Part shown: positions 54,417-63,494 of the stretch, piece after piece
Position numbering within the stretch: the first letter of the stretch is position 1
Layout of the letters: each line of letters begins with the position of its first letter
Source: Gemmatimonadaceae bacterium
GTDB lineage: Bacteria; Gemmatimonadota; Gemmatimonadetes; Gemmatimonadales; Gemmatimonadaceae
DNA length: 64,000 nt
NCBI GenBank assembly: GCA_020851035.1
Contig: JADZDM010000006.1
Coordinates: 62,001-126,000 of the forward strand
Reading direction: 5' to 3'
The notes under the pieces: generated by a model
Told to the model about the DNA's origin: nothing
The model's input: the letters and a program-made list of their open reading frames with translations, nothing else
Databases searched by the model: none
Position numbers and translations under genes: made by a program

Positions 54417-54636
54417 ATCCGGTGACAGGGACAATCCGGTGACAGTGCACCAATATCCCCGGCAATTCGGTGACAGACAACAATCCGACAATCCGGTGAC
54501 AGTGCACCAATATCCCCGGCAATTCGGTGACAGACAACAATCCGGTGACAGTGCACGAATATCTCCGCCACGCCGCGGCACACGACAATCCGGTGACAGT
54601 GCACCAATATCCCCGAACAATCCGGTGACAGTGCAC
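54417..54636. repeat. Family B repeat cluster 1 (five full GGTGACAGTGCAC copies)
   Basis: Full copies at 54438-54450, 54495-54507, 54544-54556, 54592-54604 and 54624-54636 all point the same way. Three partial copies (near 54420, 54469 and 54526) keep GGTGACAG only. Each core is preceded by AATCC or AATTC and followed by AATAT. Larger units of 48-57 bases are partly duplicated (for example the stretch CTCCGCCACGCCGCGGCAC occurs twice). The cluster sits between the FKBP start and the DUF4440 stop, both on the minus strand. Confidence 0.9.
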
Positions 54637-54683
54637 GAATATCTCCGCCACGCCGCGGCACGGCCTGCCCGGCCGGGGGTCGC

Positions 54684-55142
54684 TCAGCGCGGAGACCGGT
54701 TCGCGTTGTCCATGTCGGAGGTGATGCGCCACACACCGTCACGCTCCCGGCGCAGCGTCAGCGTGAACTTGCCCACGTCGCTCGTGTCGTCGCCGTAGCC
54801 GTACCCGCCGACGATGTATCCGACCGTGCCGGAGACGGCGGCCGCGAGTGCCCGGAGCCTCAGCGCGTTCCCACCATGTCCGGCGTAAGCGGCGGCGATC
54901 GCGGCCCTGCCGCGCACCGGCGGATGGCCATCCTGGAGCACGAAACCATCCTCGGTGAAGAGGGCGGCCAGCGCAGCGGGGTCGGCGCGTCGCCAGGCCG
55001 ACTCGTAGTCGCGAAGGACGCGGTCCAGGTCGGCGGGCAATGCCACCGCTGGCAGCGGCGTCGGTGCCTCGACCACCTGGGCGTCGAGTTGCGGCGCGCC
55101 GACCAGGAGTGCCGTGACCGCCAGAAGGACAGACCAGCGCAT
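54684..55142 (-). CDS. Exported DUF4440/SnoaL-like protein
   Basis: A 152-residue exported protein with NTF2-like cone fold. The signal peptide (MRWSVLLAVTALLVGAPQLDAQ) is clear. The domain begins LRDYESAWRRADPAALAALF and contains DGHPPVRGRAAIAAAYAG and TLTLRRERDGVWRITSDMDN. Such domains bind small ligands or act as isomerases; no catalytic set is diagnostic here. It is divergent from the lipoprotein at 55417, and the gap holds family B repeats. Confidence 0.83.
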   Translation of the reverse strand: MRWSVLLAVTALLVGAPQLDAQVVEAPTPLPAVALPADLDRVLRDYESAWRRADPAALAALFTEDGFVLQDGHPPVRGRAAIAAAYAGHGGNALRLRALAAAVSGTVGYIVGGYGYGDDTSDVGKFTLTLRRERDGVWRITSDMDNANRSPR

Positions 55143-55184
55143 TGGAGCAGGGGCGAATGGTGACGGGTCAGTACGGTCAGGGGC

Positions 55185-55304
55185 AATACGGTGAGCAATA
55201 CGGTGACAGTGCACGCATTGCTTCAATACGGTGACAGTGCCCACGAAAGCGCGCAATGAATGCACTGTCACCGATTTAGTGTCACCGATGTCGATGTCAC
55301 CGAT
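55185..55304. repeat. Family B repeat cluster 2, including an inverted pair
   Basis: GGTGACAGTGCAC at 55202-55214 and GGTGACAGTGCCC at 55230-55242 point one way, and TGCACTGTCACC at 55261-55272 the other, so the last two can pair as a hairpin with an 18-base loop. Partial copies (AGTGTCACCGA, GATGTCACCGA) follow. The cluster lies in the divergent gap between the DUF4440 and lipoprotein genes. Confidence 0.85.
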
Positions 55305-55416
55305 TCCGAAGGGGCCGTTGCACTCTGCGCGGCCACAGGCAATAGTCAGGGCTGCGGAGGCGCGCAGCGGCGCGCGCGGCTGGGTGCGATCATCACGGCG
55401 CTGCACAGGAGCACAT

Positions 55417-56328
55417 ATGTCGATCTCGTCCGTTCTGGCACGTCTGCGTCGTCTGGAGGTGCTGGCGGTATCGACGCTGACACTGGCCGCCTGCGGAGGT
55501 GGGGGCGGCGGGGGACCGACGGGTGGGGGCACCACCGGCTCGATGAGCGCGTCGATCGACGGGACGAGCTGGTCGAGCACGACGGCGTCGGCGACGGCGA
55601 CCCCCGGCGGCATCTTCACGCTCACCGGGGTGCAAGCCGGCTCAGGCGTCGGCGTGACCATGACGATCTACCACATCGGTGCCCCCGGCACCTACCCACT
55701 CGGCGTCGGCAGCACGGTGGCGGGCGGACTCGCCTCCGTGGTCGAGGGCACCTCGGGCTGGTCCACGCCGCTCAGCGGTGCAGCGGGCACCGTCACCGTC
55801 ACGTCCGTGTCACCGACTCGCATCGGCGGCAGCTTCGCGTTCACCGCCCCGCGCGTCACCGGCGCGTCCGGCCTCGCGACCCGGGCGATCACCACGGGCC
55901 TGTTCGATGTCCCGGTCTCCGGCCCCGCCACGCTCGTCGTGCCGGACAACGCCGGCGGCAAGATGACCTGGGGTGTCGGGTCCACGGCGCACACGGCGTC
56001 GTCGATCGCGTCGGTCTCCGCACCCTCGGCTGGCGTGCTGACCTTCGCCGGCTCCAACACCGCGCAGACGCTCAGCATCATCGTCTCGGAGTACACCGGA
56101 ACTGGCATCTACATCCTGGGCAGCGGCGCCTCCCGCTCCGTGCGCCTGACGCAGGTCGCGCCCGGCGGCGTCTGGGGCGGCACGAACGCCAGCACGACCG
56201 GGTCGCTGACGGTGACCACTGCGACGGCCTCGCGCATCATCGGCAGCCTGTCGGTCACGCTGCAACCCGTCGGCGGCACGACGGGCGGAACGGTGCGGGT
56301 GTTCGCGACATTCGACATTGGGATCTGA
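55417..56328 (+). CDS. Gly/Ser/Thr-rich exported lipoprotein
   Basis: A 303-residue lipoprotein; the signal ends LTLAAC followed by seven glycines. The mature part is a repeated beta structure: SASIDGTSWSSTTASATATP starts one unit, and a second related half (VVPDNAGGKMTWGVGSTAHT) starts near residue 170. Both end in VTLQ/FTAP-type strands. No family is named with confidence; it resembles DUF6252-like surface lipoproteins. AGGAG precedes ATG 55417. The frame is open to 55231, but that part is encoded by family B repeats. Confidence 0.75.
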   Translation: MSISSVLARLRRLEVLAVSTLTLAACGGGGGGGPTGGGTTGSMSASIDGTSWSSTTASATATPGGIFTLTGVQAGSGVGVTMTIYHIGAPGTYPLGVGSTVAGGLASVVEGTSGWSTPLSGAAGTVTVTSVSPTRIGGSFAFTAPRVTGASGLATRAITTGLFDVPVSGPATLVVPDNAGGKMTWGVGSTAHTASSIASVSAPSAGVLTFAGSNTAQTLSIIVSEYTGTGIYILGSGASRSVRLTQVAPGGVWGGTNASTTGSLTVTTATASRIIGSLSVTLQPVGGTTGGTVRVFATFDIGI

Positions 56329-56408
56329 CGCGGCGCCTCAGCCAAGCGCATCACGGTTCACCGTGCTCCCTGCTGCGTGCGCTGGAACTGATCCCCGGCC
56401 GCACCCGG

Positions 56409-56594
56409 CTACCCGATCCGCCCGTCACCGTTGATGTCCTCTCCAAGCTTCTGCTCGAGGCGGATCATCAGCTCACGCACGACCGCGCGCGTGTCCTTCA
56501 GCTGGCGTTCCAGCCGATCGACACGCGCCTCGATGTTCTCCGCATCGGCGCGCTGATCCGACAGGCGCCAGTCCTGAATGAGATCCCAGAGCAT
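56409..56594 (-). CDS. Small coiled-coil protein with acidic DINGDGRIG end
   Basis: A 61-residue protein. An amphipathic helix (MLWDLIQDWRLSDQRADAEN, then IEARVDRLERQLKDTRAVV) predicts a coiled coil. The tail GEDINGDGRIG resembles an EF-hand/dockerin calcium loop fragment. Sizes and patterns like this occur as conserved small proteins in several soil phyla. A family B remnant lies 46 bases upstream at 56641-56657. Function unknown. Confidence 0.6.
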   Translation of the reverse strand: MLWDLIQDWRLSDQRADAENIEARVDRLERQLKDTRAVVRELMIRLEQKLGEDINGDGRIG

Positions 56595-56640
56595 CGGGTT
56601 GCCGGAATGAGGTGGATGGTGACGGCCACTGCATGGAGAT

Positions 56641-56657
56641 ACGGTGACACCGTGCCC
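56641..56657. repeat. Family B remnant (ACGGTGACACCGTGCCC)
   Basis: ACGGTGACACCGTGCCC keeps ACGGTGACA and GTGC of the family B unit with ACC in the middle. It is preceded by GAGAT, as other copies are preceded by an A/T-rich base triplet. It lies 46 bases upstream of the minus-strand gene at 56594, the same position class as the larger clusters. Confidence 0.55.
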
Positions 56658-56697
56658 ATGTCCACCTGGGGCGCAGCCTGTCGCCCACCCGGCGGCA

Positions 56698-58320
<1,623 letters not shown>

Positions 58321-58497
58321 GCGGAGTTGGAAGGGGGCCGGTCAGCCGGCCGGAGAGCGCGGCATCGAAGCGGTGGAGAATACCGGATCCCGGGTGCGGG
58401 GACCATGTCGCGTGCACAGATCGCGAGGCCCGGCGAGCCACTGCGCTCCGGAACGGGCACCGACGGTTGTCCGCGCCGGTGCGAAGTCCCGCAGCGC

Positions 58498-58905
58498 TCA
58501 GTCGTCGATCGGCTCCTTTCCCGCGATGCCCTCCTGCATCGCCTGGATCTCCTCCGGCGTGTGGCCCTCCCACGCCAGCAGCTCTTCGACCACCCGCAAC
58601 GGGTCGCGCGACCGGTACGACTTCGTGGGATTGCCGGGAAACTTCCGGTCCGTGAGGTTGGGGTCGTCGACGTAGGCACCGGTGGGTTCGACCACGTAGA
58701 TGCGACCGCGTCCCTCACCCCGCGCCAGCTCCGCGCCCCACGTCGCGGCGCCGAGGGTTGCGCTGAAGTACGCCCACGGCGAGCGTCGCTCCGTGTAGTT
58801 GGAGGCGTAGCCGGGGTGAATCAGGTCACCGGGCGCCAGGTCGGCGCGGGTACCGTGGAAGAACCGTGTGCTCGGCGCGTCAGGTGCGGGCGGAGTGGAC
58901 ATCAT
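58498..58905 (-). CDS. arr: Rifampin ADP-ribosyltransferase (Arr)
   Basis: A 135-residue enzyme that ADP-ribosylates rifamycins with NAD+. Length and motifs fit Arr: FFHGTRADLAPGDLIHPG (active-site His), PWAYFSATLGAATWGAELA (Tyr), GRIYVVEPTG, and DDPNLTDRKFPGNPTKSYRS (Asp). Two adjacent ATGs (58905, 58902) can start it; a longer frame to 59010 runs through family B repeats and is unlikely. Base composition matches the neighbours, so it appears native rather than recently acquired. Family B repeats 30-80 bases upstream occupy its promoter. Confidence 0.92.
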   Translation of the reverse strand: MMSTPPAPDAPSTRFFHGTRADLAPGDLIHPGYASNYTERRSPWAYFSATLGAATWGAELARGEGRGRIYVVEPTGAYVDDPNLTDRKFPGNPTKSYRSRDPLRVVEELLAWEGHTPEEIQAMQEGIAGKEPIDD

Positions 58906-58933
58906 GTGGTCAGCATCCCGGCCATCGATGTGA

Positions 58934-59055
58934 AAACCGGTGACAGTGCACTCATTGCGCGGAAAAACCGGTGACAGTGCACCCATCGCGCGACCTGGAA
59001 CCGCCGTCATCGACTCAGCGGATCGAGTGCACTGTCACTGAATTGTTGTCACTGA
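58934..59055. repeat. Family B repeat cluster 4
   Basis: GGTGACAGTGCAC at 58939-58951 and 58970-58982 (31-base period) point one way and are each preceded by AAAACC. GTGCACTGTCAC at 59027-59038 points the other way, followed by two TGTCACTGAATTG units 14 bases apart. The cluster lies between the Arr start and the DUF2207 stop. Confidence 0.87.
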
Positions 59056-59076
59056 ATTGTGGTCGCCGGATCATCG

Positions 59077-61095
59077 TCACCACCCGCCGCCGCCACCTCC
59101 GCCGGAGCTGCCGCCGCCACTGCTGCTGCTGCCTCCCCCGCTCGAGCTGCTCGGTGCGGACACGCCACTCGACATCGCGCCCACCGCCGACCCGAAGGCC
59201 ACCGTCGCGCCCGCGCCGCTGAAGCCGCCGCCGCCGCCGAAGCCGCCGAACGACCCACCACCCGACCCGCCGCCCGACGCGCCCGAGCCCTGACTGGCGA
59301 CGCCGATGCCGCTGCCAGAACGGTCCGCGTCCTGGCCACCGAAGGCCCGGAACCACTTGTCGACGTGTCGCCCGAGCCCGAACGCGAGCAGGTAGGGGTA
59401 CCAGCGGTCGTCCAGGGCAGGCGCGGGCTTCCGCAGCTCGACCCGGCAATACTCCCGCGCCGAGGCGAGCGTCTTGCGGAGCAGCAGCCGCTCGCGCGTG
59501 ACGAGCGAGCGCGCGCCGTTGAACACGGAGCGCCAGGCGGCGACCAGCAGCACAGCCAACCCCACGGATGCGACGAGGCCGAGCATCCCGAATCCCGTCG
59601 CGAGGCCCCAGCAGAGCGCGCCGGTGAGGAGCGCCAGCGGGAGCAGGACGCGCACAAGGTGCCGCCCGGGGCGGACCACGCGCCGTCGCCAGAACGCGGC
59701 CTGCAGACGCGCGAAGAGGAAGCCGGGCACACCCGCGAGTGCGAGCGTCAGCAGCGCCAGCACGGCGTCGGCCTGCCGCGTGACGATCGTCAGCAGGATC
59801 AGCACGACACCCGTCAGGCACATCGCCAGCGTGAGTGGCCACCGTCGCGGCTGCGCGGCCGTCGTCGTCGCCATCCCGGACATGTGCGTGAACTGCTCCT
59901 CCAGCGGCCGGCGGATGATGGAGGACGGATCGAAGCCCTTGCTCTTGTAGCGCTCCCGGATGTCGTCGGTGCTGGTGGTCGTCTCATCCGGCCGGAAGAA
60001 GGCATCCACCAGTGACCGTTCGTATCCCTGGAGCGCGCCGCGGGGCACCAGCAGCTCGAGATGTAGCACGTGGCGCGCCGTCCAGCGCCCGCCCGACGAT
60101 TCGACCCGGCTCCCCAGCTTCTTCTCGGTTACGAGTCGCGCCAGGACGGCCGAGACCTCAGCCGGTCCCACCTGCTCATCCCAGATGTAGCCCACGAGTT
60201 CCGGTCGGTACGGGAGGACGTGTGTCTCGAGCCAGGCCCGGTCGATGCTGCCCAGTGGCGTGAGCGGCACGAACCGACCGGCCGCCACCTCGGCTCGCAC
60301 GAGCTGTGTGGTCATCACGACGATCACGAGCAGCACGGCCGCCGCGAGCCCGAGCCGCAGCGGGAGTGCCGGGCTTCGACGCACCGCCGAGGGGAGGCCG
60401 GCCGCGCGCCAGGCAAGCGGGATGTTCACGACGTATGCGACGCCCGGCTGGAGCACGGGCTGCCGGAAGGTGCCGGTGAATCCGTCGGGCGTGCGCCAGG
60501 CCGGGTCGACGCGCAGTGTGAGGTCGAAGTTCGCGATCGTGCCTGCCCGGTCGCGAAAGGCGAACTCGTGGTCGAGCCGGTAGCGTGACCCTTCGGAGAC
60601 GAGGATGTCCGCGTATTCGTACTCGAGCACATACGTGATCTTCGTGTTCAGGAACGGCGGGTCGCCGGGCAGCCGGCTGCGCCAGCGGAGTGTCCGGCCC
60701 CCGGTCATCTCGTAGCCGTCGACGTCGTCGAGCGCCCCCTCGCGCATCGGCACCTCGGCGCCGGTGAGGCTGTCCACGCGCAGGATGCGCCGGAAGGCGA
60801 AGCGCTGCCCCTGCCGCAGGTCGAAGCGTCGCTCGCCGCCGTTCCAGTCTCCGGTGAAGAGCATCTCCTGCCGTTCGCGGACGAACAGGGTCCCGGTGCT
60901 GTCGAGCCGGGCCTCGACGGAGAAGGCGGTCCAGTCCAGGCTCTTCGCCGCCTGGGGAGACGCCGGGGCGGCGGCCAGCACGAACGCGGCCGCGAGCGCC
61001 GCGGCGCGCCGGCAGAGGGCCGCCAGAAATCCGGTGACAGCCAGAAATCCGGTGACAGTGCACCAATTCTCTAAGAATGAGTGCACTGTCACCAC
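59077..61095 (-). CDS. DUF2207 family membrane protein with Gly/Ser-rich tail
   Basis: A protein of up to 672 residues. After a signal segment (AALAAAFVLAAAPASPQAA) comes the DUF2207 ectodomain (FSVEARLDSTGTLFVRERQE; DWNGGERRFDLRQGQRFAFR), a membrane segment (LGLAAAVLLVIVVMTTQLV), a cytoplasmic part, and more membrane segments (MCLTGVVLILLTIVTRQADA and later). It ends in a long G/S tract finishing GGGGGGW, typical of this family. The start is uncertain: the in-frame GTGs (61095, 61092, 61086) fall inside family B repeats, and no ATG lies near the signal. Confidence 0.82.
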   Translation of the reverse strand: MVTVHSFLENWCTVTGFLAVTGFLAALCRRAAALAAAFVLAAAPASPQAAKSLDWTAFSVEARLDSTGTLFVRERQEMLFTGDWNGGERRFDLRQGQRFAFRRILRVDSLTGAEVPMREGALDDVDGYEMTGGRTLRWRSRLPGDPPFLNTKITYVLEYEYADILVSEGSRYRLDHEFAFRDRAGTIANFDLTLRVDPAWRTPDGFTGTFRQPVLQPGVAYVVNIPLAWRAAGLPSAVRRSPALPLRLGLAAAVLLVIVVMTTQLVRAEVAAGRFVPLTPLGSIDRAWLETHVLPYRPELVGYIWDEQVGPAEVSAVLARLVTEKKLGSRVESSGGRWTARHVLHLELLVPRGALQGYERSLVDAFFRPDETTTSTDDIRERYKSKGFDPSSIIRRPLEEQFTHMSGMATTTAAQPRRWPLTLAMCLTGVVLILLTIVTRQADAVLALLTLALAGVPGFLFARLQAAFWRRRVVRPGRHLVRVLLPLALLTGALCWGLATGFGMLGLVASVGLAVLLVAAWRSVFNGARSLVTRERLLLRKTLASAREYCRVELRKPAPALDDRWYPYLLAFGLGRHVDKWFRAFGGQDADRSGSGIGVASQGSGASGGGSGGGSFGGFGGGGGFSGAGATVAFGSAVGAMSSGVSAPSSSSGGGSSSSGGGSSGGGGGGGW

Positions 61096-61273
61096 ATTTC
61101 CGCCGAGTGCACTGTCACCACATTTCCGCCGAGATATGAGCGCACTGTCACCGTATCACCTGTCACCGTATTACCTCGAGATATGAGTGCACTGTCACCA
61201 CATTTCCTGTCACCACATTTCCGTTGTCACCACATTTCCGTGTCACCACATTTCCGCTGAGTGCACTGTCACC
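61033..61273. repeat. Family B repeat cluster 5, largest, both orientations
   Basis: GGTGACAGTGCAC at 61051-61063 faces GTGCACTGTCACC at 61081-61093, forming a 13-bp perfect hairpin. More GTGCACTGTCACC copies lie at 61107-61119, 61187-61199 and 61261-61273, with CGCACTGTCACC at 61141-61152. Shorter TGTCACC units fill the space (61160, 61207, 61225, 61240). Each is followed by two variable bases and ATTT or ATxx. The DUF2200 stop codon is inside the last copy. Confidence 0.9.
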
Positions 61274-61637
61274 GTATTTCCCGGGGTTGCCCGCGCAGGA
61301 TCTTCTCCATCACCCTGCCGCGGGCGAGTTCGTCGATGAGCTTGTCCAGCTGCCGGATGCGGCGCATCAGCGGGTCCTCCACCGCCTCCACGCGCACGCC
61401 GCATACGGCCCCCGTGATCAGGGCGCTGTTGGGATGCATCGCCGGCGCCTGCTCGAAGAAGGCCCTGAAGTCGGTGCGGCGCTCGAGCTGGTCCCGCAGT
61501 CCGGCGTCGTCGTAGCCCGTGAGCCAGCAGATGATGCGATCGACCTCGGCTTTCGTGCGGCCCTTTCGCTCCGCCTTGTTCACGTACGCCGGGTAGACCG
61601 ACGCGAAGGGCATCGAGAAGATCCGGTGTTCGGCCAT
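61269..61637 (-). CDS. DUF2200 family protein
   Basis: A 122-residue cytoplasmic protein matching DUF2200 in length and sequence: [40 protein letters not shown], and [20 protein letters not shown], then an extended C-terminal helix ([20 protein letters not shown]). AGGAGG lies at ideal distance before ATG 61637. Its TGA is formed by the family B core CTGTCACC (61261-61273). Function of the family is unknown. Confidence 0.88.
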   Translation of the reverse strand: MAEHRIFSMPFASVYPAYVNKAERKGRTKAEVDRIICWLTGYDDAGLRDQLERRTDFRAFFEQAPAMHPNSALITGAVCGVRVEAVEDPLMRRIRQLDKLIDELARGRVMEKILRGQPREIR

Positions 61638-61719
61638 GGGACGCCTCCTGGACAGGTGTGCAGCGAGTGAGGGTACCGCCCGCCGGACGTTCGAGGCAGC
61701 GCGGGAAGTCGCGGCCCGC

Positions 61720-63105
61720 CTACTTCCGCGCGAACGAGCGCAGTCCCTGGTGCAGGTACACCGGCTGTCCTGCGGCGTCGCGCACGATCGTGAAGACGCG
61801 CACCTGACCTCCGGGCGCGGTGACCTGGAGCTTCTCGGAGCCCACGAGCCGGGCGGGGAGCGCCGTGGTGCCCTGCACGAACACGAGTGCCCCATCGCGC
61901 TCGGCGAGAGCCACCGACACCGCTCCCATGGCGTACGTGCCGGCGAGCTGCTGCCGTTCCACCGCCGTCGCCTCGCGCGCCGGCGCGGACGGGGGCGCAG
62001 GCGGCGGCGCGATCCCCGCCACGCGCGATGCGACGGCATCGATCACCCCGTTCATCGGCGCACCGCCGCGGTTGTCCACCAGCACCACCGACAGCCTGCG
62101 ATCGGGGAACATGACGACCTGTGCATCGAAGCCCGTGATCGCACCGCCATGCTGCCAGACGCGCTCACGCCCGCGCGTCCCGATCACCAGGCCGTAGCCG
62201 TACTTCGAGGTCGGGTCGGCGGGCATCACCTGATACCCGGTTGTCATGCGCCGCACGGCGGCCGTGTCGAGCACACGCGCACCATCGAGCATCCCGCCAT
62301 CCATCAGCATGCGCGTGAACTGCGCCACCTCGGCCGCGCTGGCCATGAGGAAGCCGGCCGCCCATTGCGCCGTGTTCTCGGTGTAGGGCCGCACCACCGT
62401 CGGCGCACCGTTCCCGGAGGCCAGGTGCCCCTGCGAGAAGTCACGTGTCATCGCCTCCAGCGGGCGGAACGTGGCGTGTGGCATGTTCGCCTTCTTCAGC
62501 ACCAGTCGGTCCACCAGCGCGGCGTAGCGCGCCTTCCCCGCCACCTCGGCCACGTACCCCGCCATGGAGAAGGCGGGATTCGAGTACGAGAGCACGCGAC
62601 CCGGCTCGGTGAAGAGGAGCGTGTCCGTCACGACGCGGAACACTTCGCCCAGGGCACCCTCGCCCATCCGGCCGTACGCGACGGCGTTGTCGAGCCAGCC
62701 GGCCGAGTGCGTCAGCAGCTGGTGCGTGCTGACCATGCCCACGCGCTTGCCGGTGAGTTCCGGTACGTAGGCCTGGATCGGCGCCATGAGGTCGACTGTC
62801 CCCTCGGCCGCCAGCTGCGAGAGCGTGGCCGCCGTGAACATCTTCGTCACCGAGCCGACGCGAAACAGCGTCCGTGTGGTGACGGGGCGTCGCGTCTCGG
62901 CGTCGGCCACTCCGTACACTCCCGCATAGGCGAGCTGTCCGTCCACCACCACGGCGAGTTGCGCGCCGGGCGTCCCGGTCCGCGCCATCTCGCGCTGCAC
63001 CAGCGAGTCGATCGAGGCCGCCCAGTCTGGCCGGGTCGAGGACGGCTGTGCGATCGCGAGCGCGGGAACGGTCAGCGCCAGGCAGAGGGAGCGAAACGTG
63101 GTCAT
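61720..63105 (-). CDS. Exported serine hydrolase, beta-lactamase/class C-like fold
   Basis: A 461-residue secreted serine hydrolase. The signal peptide ends ALAIAQ. Motifs: SVTK (S85xxK88), YSN in [10 protein letters not shown], and HGG in [10 protein letters not shown] in the KTG position. A C-terminal beta domain ([20 protein letters not shown]) matches the DUF3471-like tail of such enzymes. Peptidase or esterase activity is likelier than antibiotic hydrolysis. ATG 63105 begins the signal. It is the second enzyme of this fold in the window, after that at 8578-10239. Confidence 0.88.
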   Translation of the reverse strand: MTTFRSLCLALTVPALAIAQPSSTRPDWAASIDSLVQREMARTGTPGAQLAVVVDGQLAYAGVYGVADAETRRPVTTRTLFRVGSVTKMFTAATLSQLAAEGTVDLMAPIQAYVPELTGKRVGMVSTHQLLTHSAGWLDNAVAYGRMGEGALGEVFRVVTDTLLFTEPGRVLSYSNPAFSMAGYVAEVAGKARYAALVDRLVLKKANMPHATFRPLEAMTRDFSQGHLASGNGAPTVVRPYTENTAQWAAGFLMASAAEVAQFTRMLMDGGMLDGARVLDTAAVRRMTTGYQVMPADPTSKYGYGLVIGTRGRERVWQHGGAITGFDAQVVMFPDRRLSVVLVDNRGGAPMNGVIDAVASRVAGIAPPPAPPSAPAREATAVERQQLAGTYAMGAVSVALAERDGALVFVQGTTALPARLVGSEKLQVTAPGGQVRVFTIVRDAAGQPVYLHQGLRSFARK

Positions 63106-63494
63106 CGTGGCGCGTGGTGAGAGGGCGGACGCGGGCTCCTGCGGCAAAGGTATGCGTCGAGCCGTACGATGTGCCCCAGCGCGTGTTTCGCGCCACCGCC
63201 ACGACTTGTGTCCACTGCCGCCCGCCCGTACCCGTGCGGCAGTCGCGCCCGACCTCGTACGCATACGCGGATGCGCACGATGCGTGATCACGGCAATCGT
63301 CCGGCTCGGTATCCGGGGAGTTGACGTCGCGCGTCGCGCATTGCCATCACGCTGGGAATGACAACGTCCCGCAACCGCGGGTGAGCCGGTCCGAGCGGAC
63401 GTCGTGTGATGGTGCACAGGGGGACATTCCGGGAACCTCGCGCTGCGGTGGCGCATAGCTCACCGGCTGCCTTCACCCGTTTCTGTGACCACCC
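63106..63494. other. Intergenic region between divergent genes
   Basis: This 389-base gap separates the minus-strand serine hydrolase from the plus-strand DUF3047 gene and should hold both promoters. TTGACG near 63319 could be a -35, but no matching -10 is obvious. No repeats of family A or B and no convincing gene are visible. Confidence 0.5.

Noticed and set aside
54417-54636. CRISPR array
   Set aside because: Repeats are short (13-base core), spacing is irregular, the intervals are themselves repeated rather than unique spacers, and no cas gene is present.
61033-61273. Pho boxes (CTGTCA-like cores)
   Set aside because: TGTCACC units are spaced 14-46 bases apart, not in the 11-base period required for PhoB, and the downstream genes are not phosphate genes.
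61033-61273. ECF41-type promoters (TGTCACA -35)
   Set aside because: The core is TGTCACC and no CGTC element lies at a regular 16-base distance.
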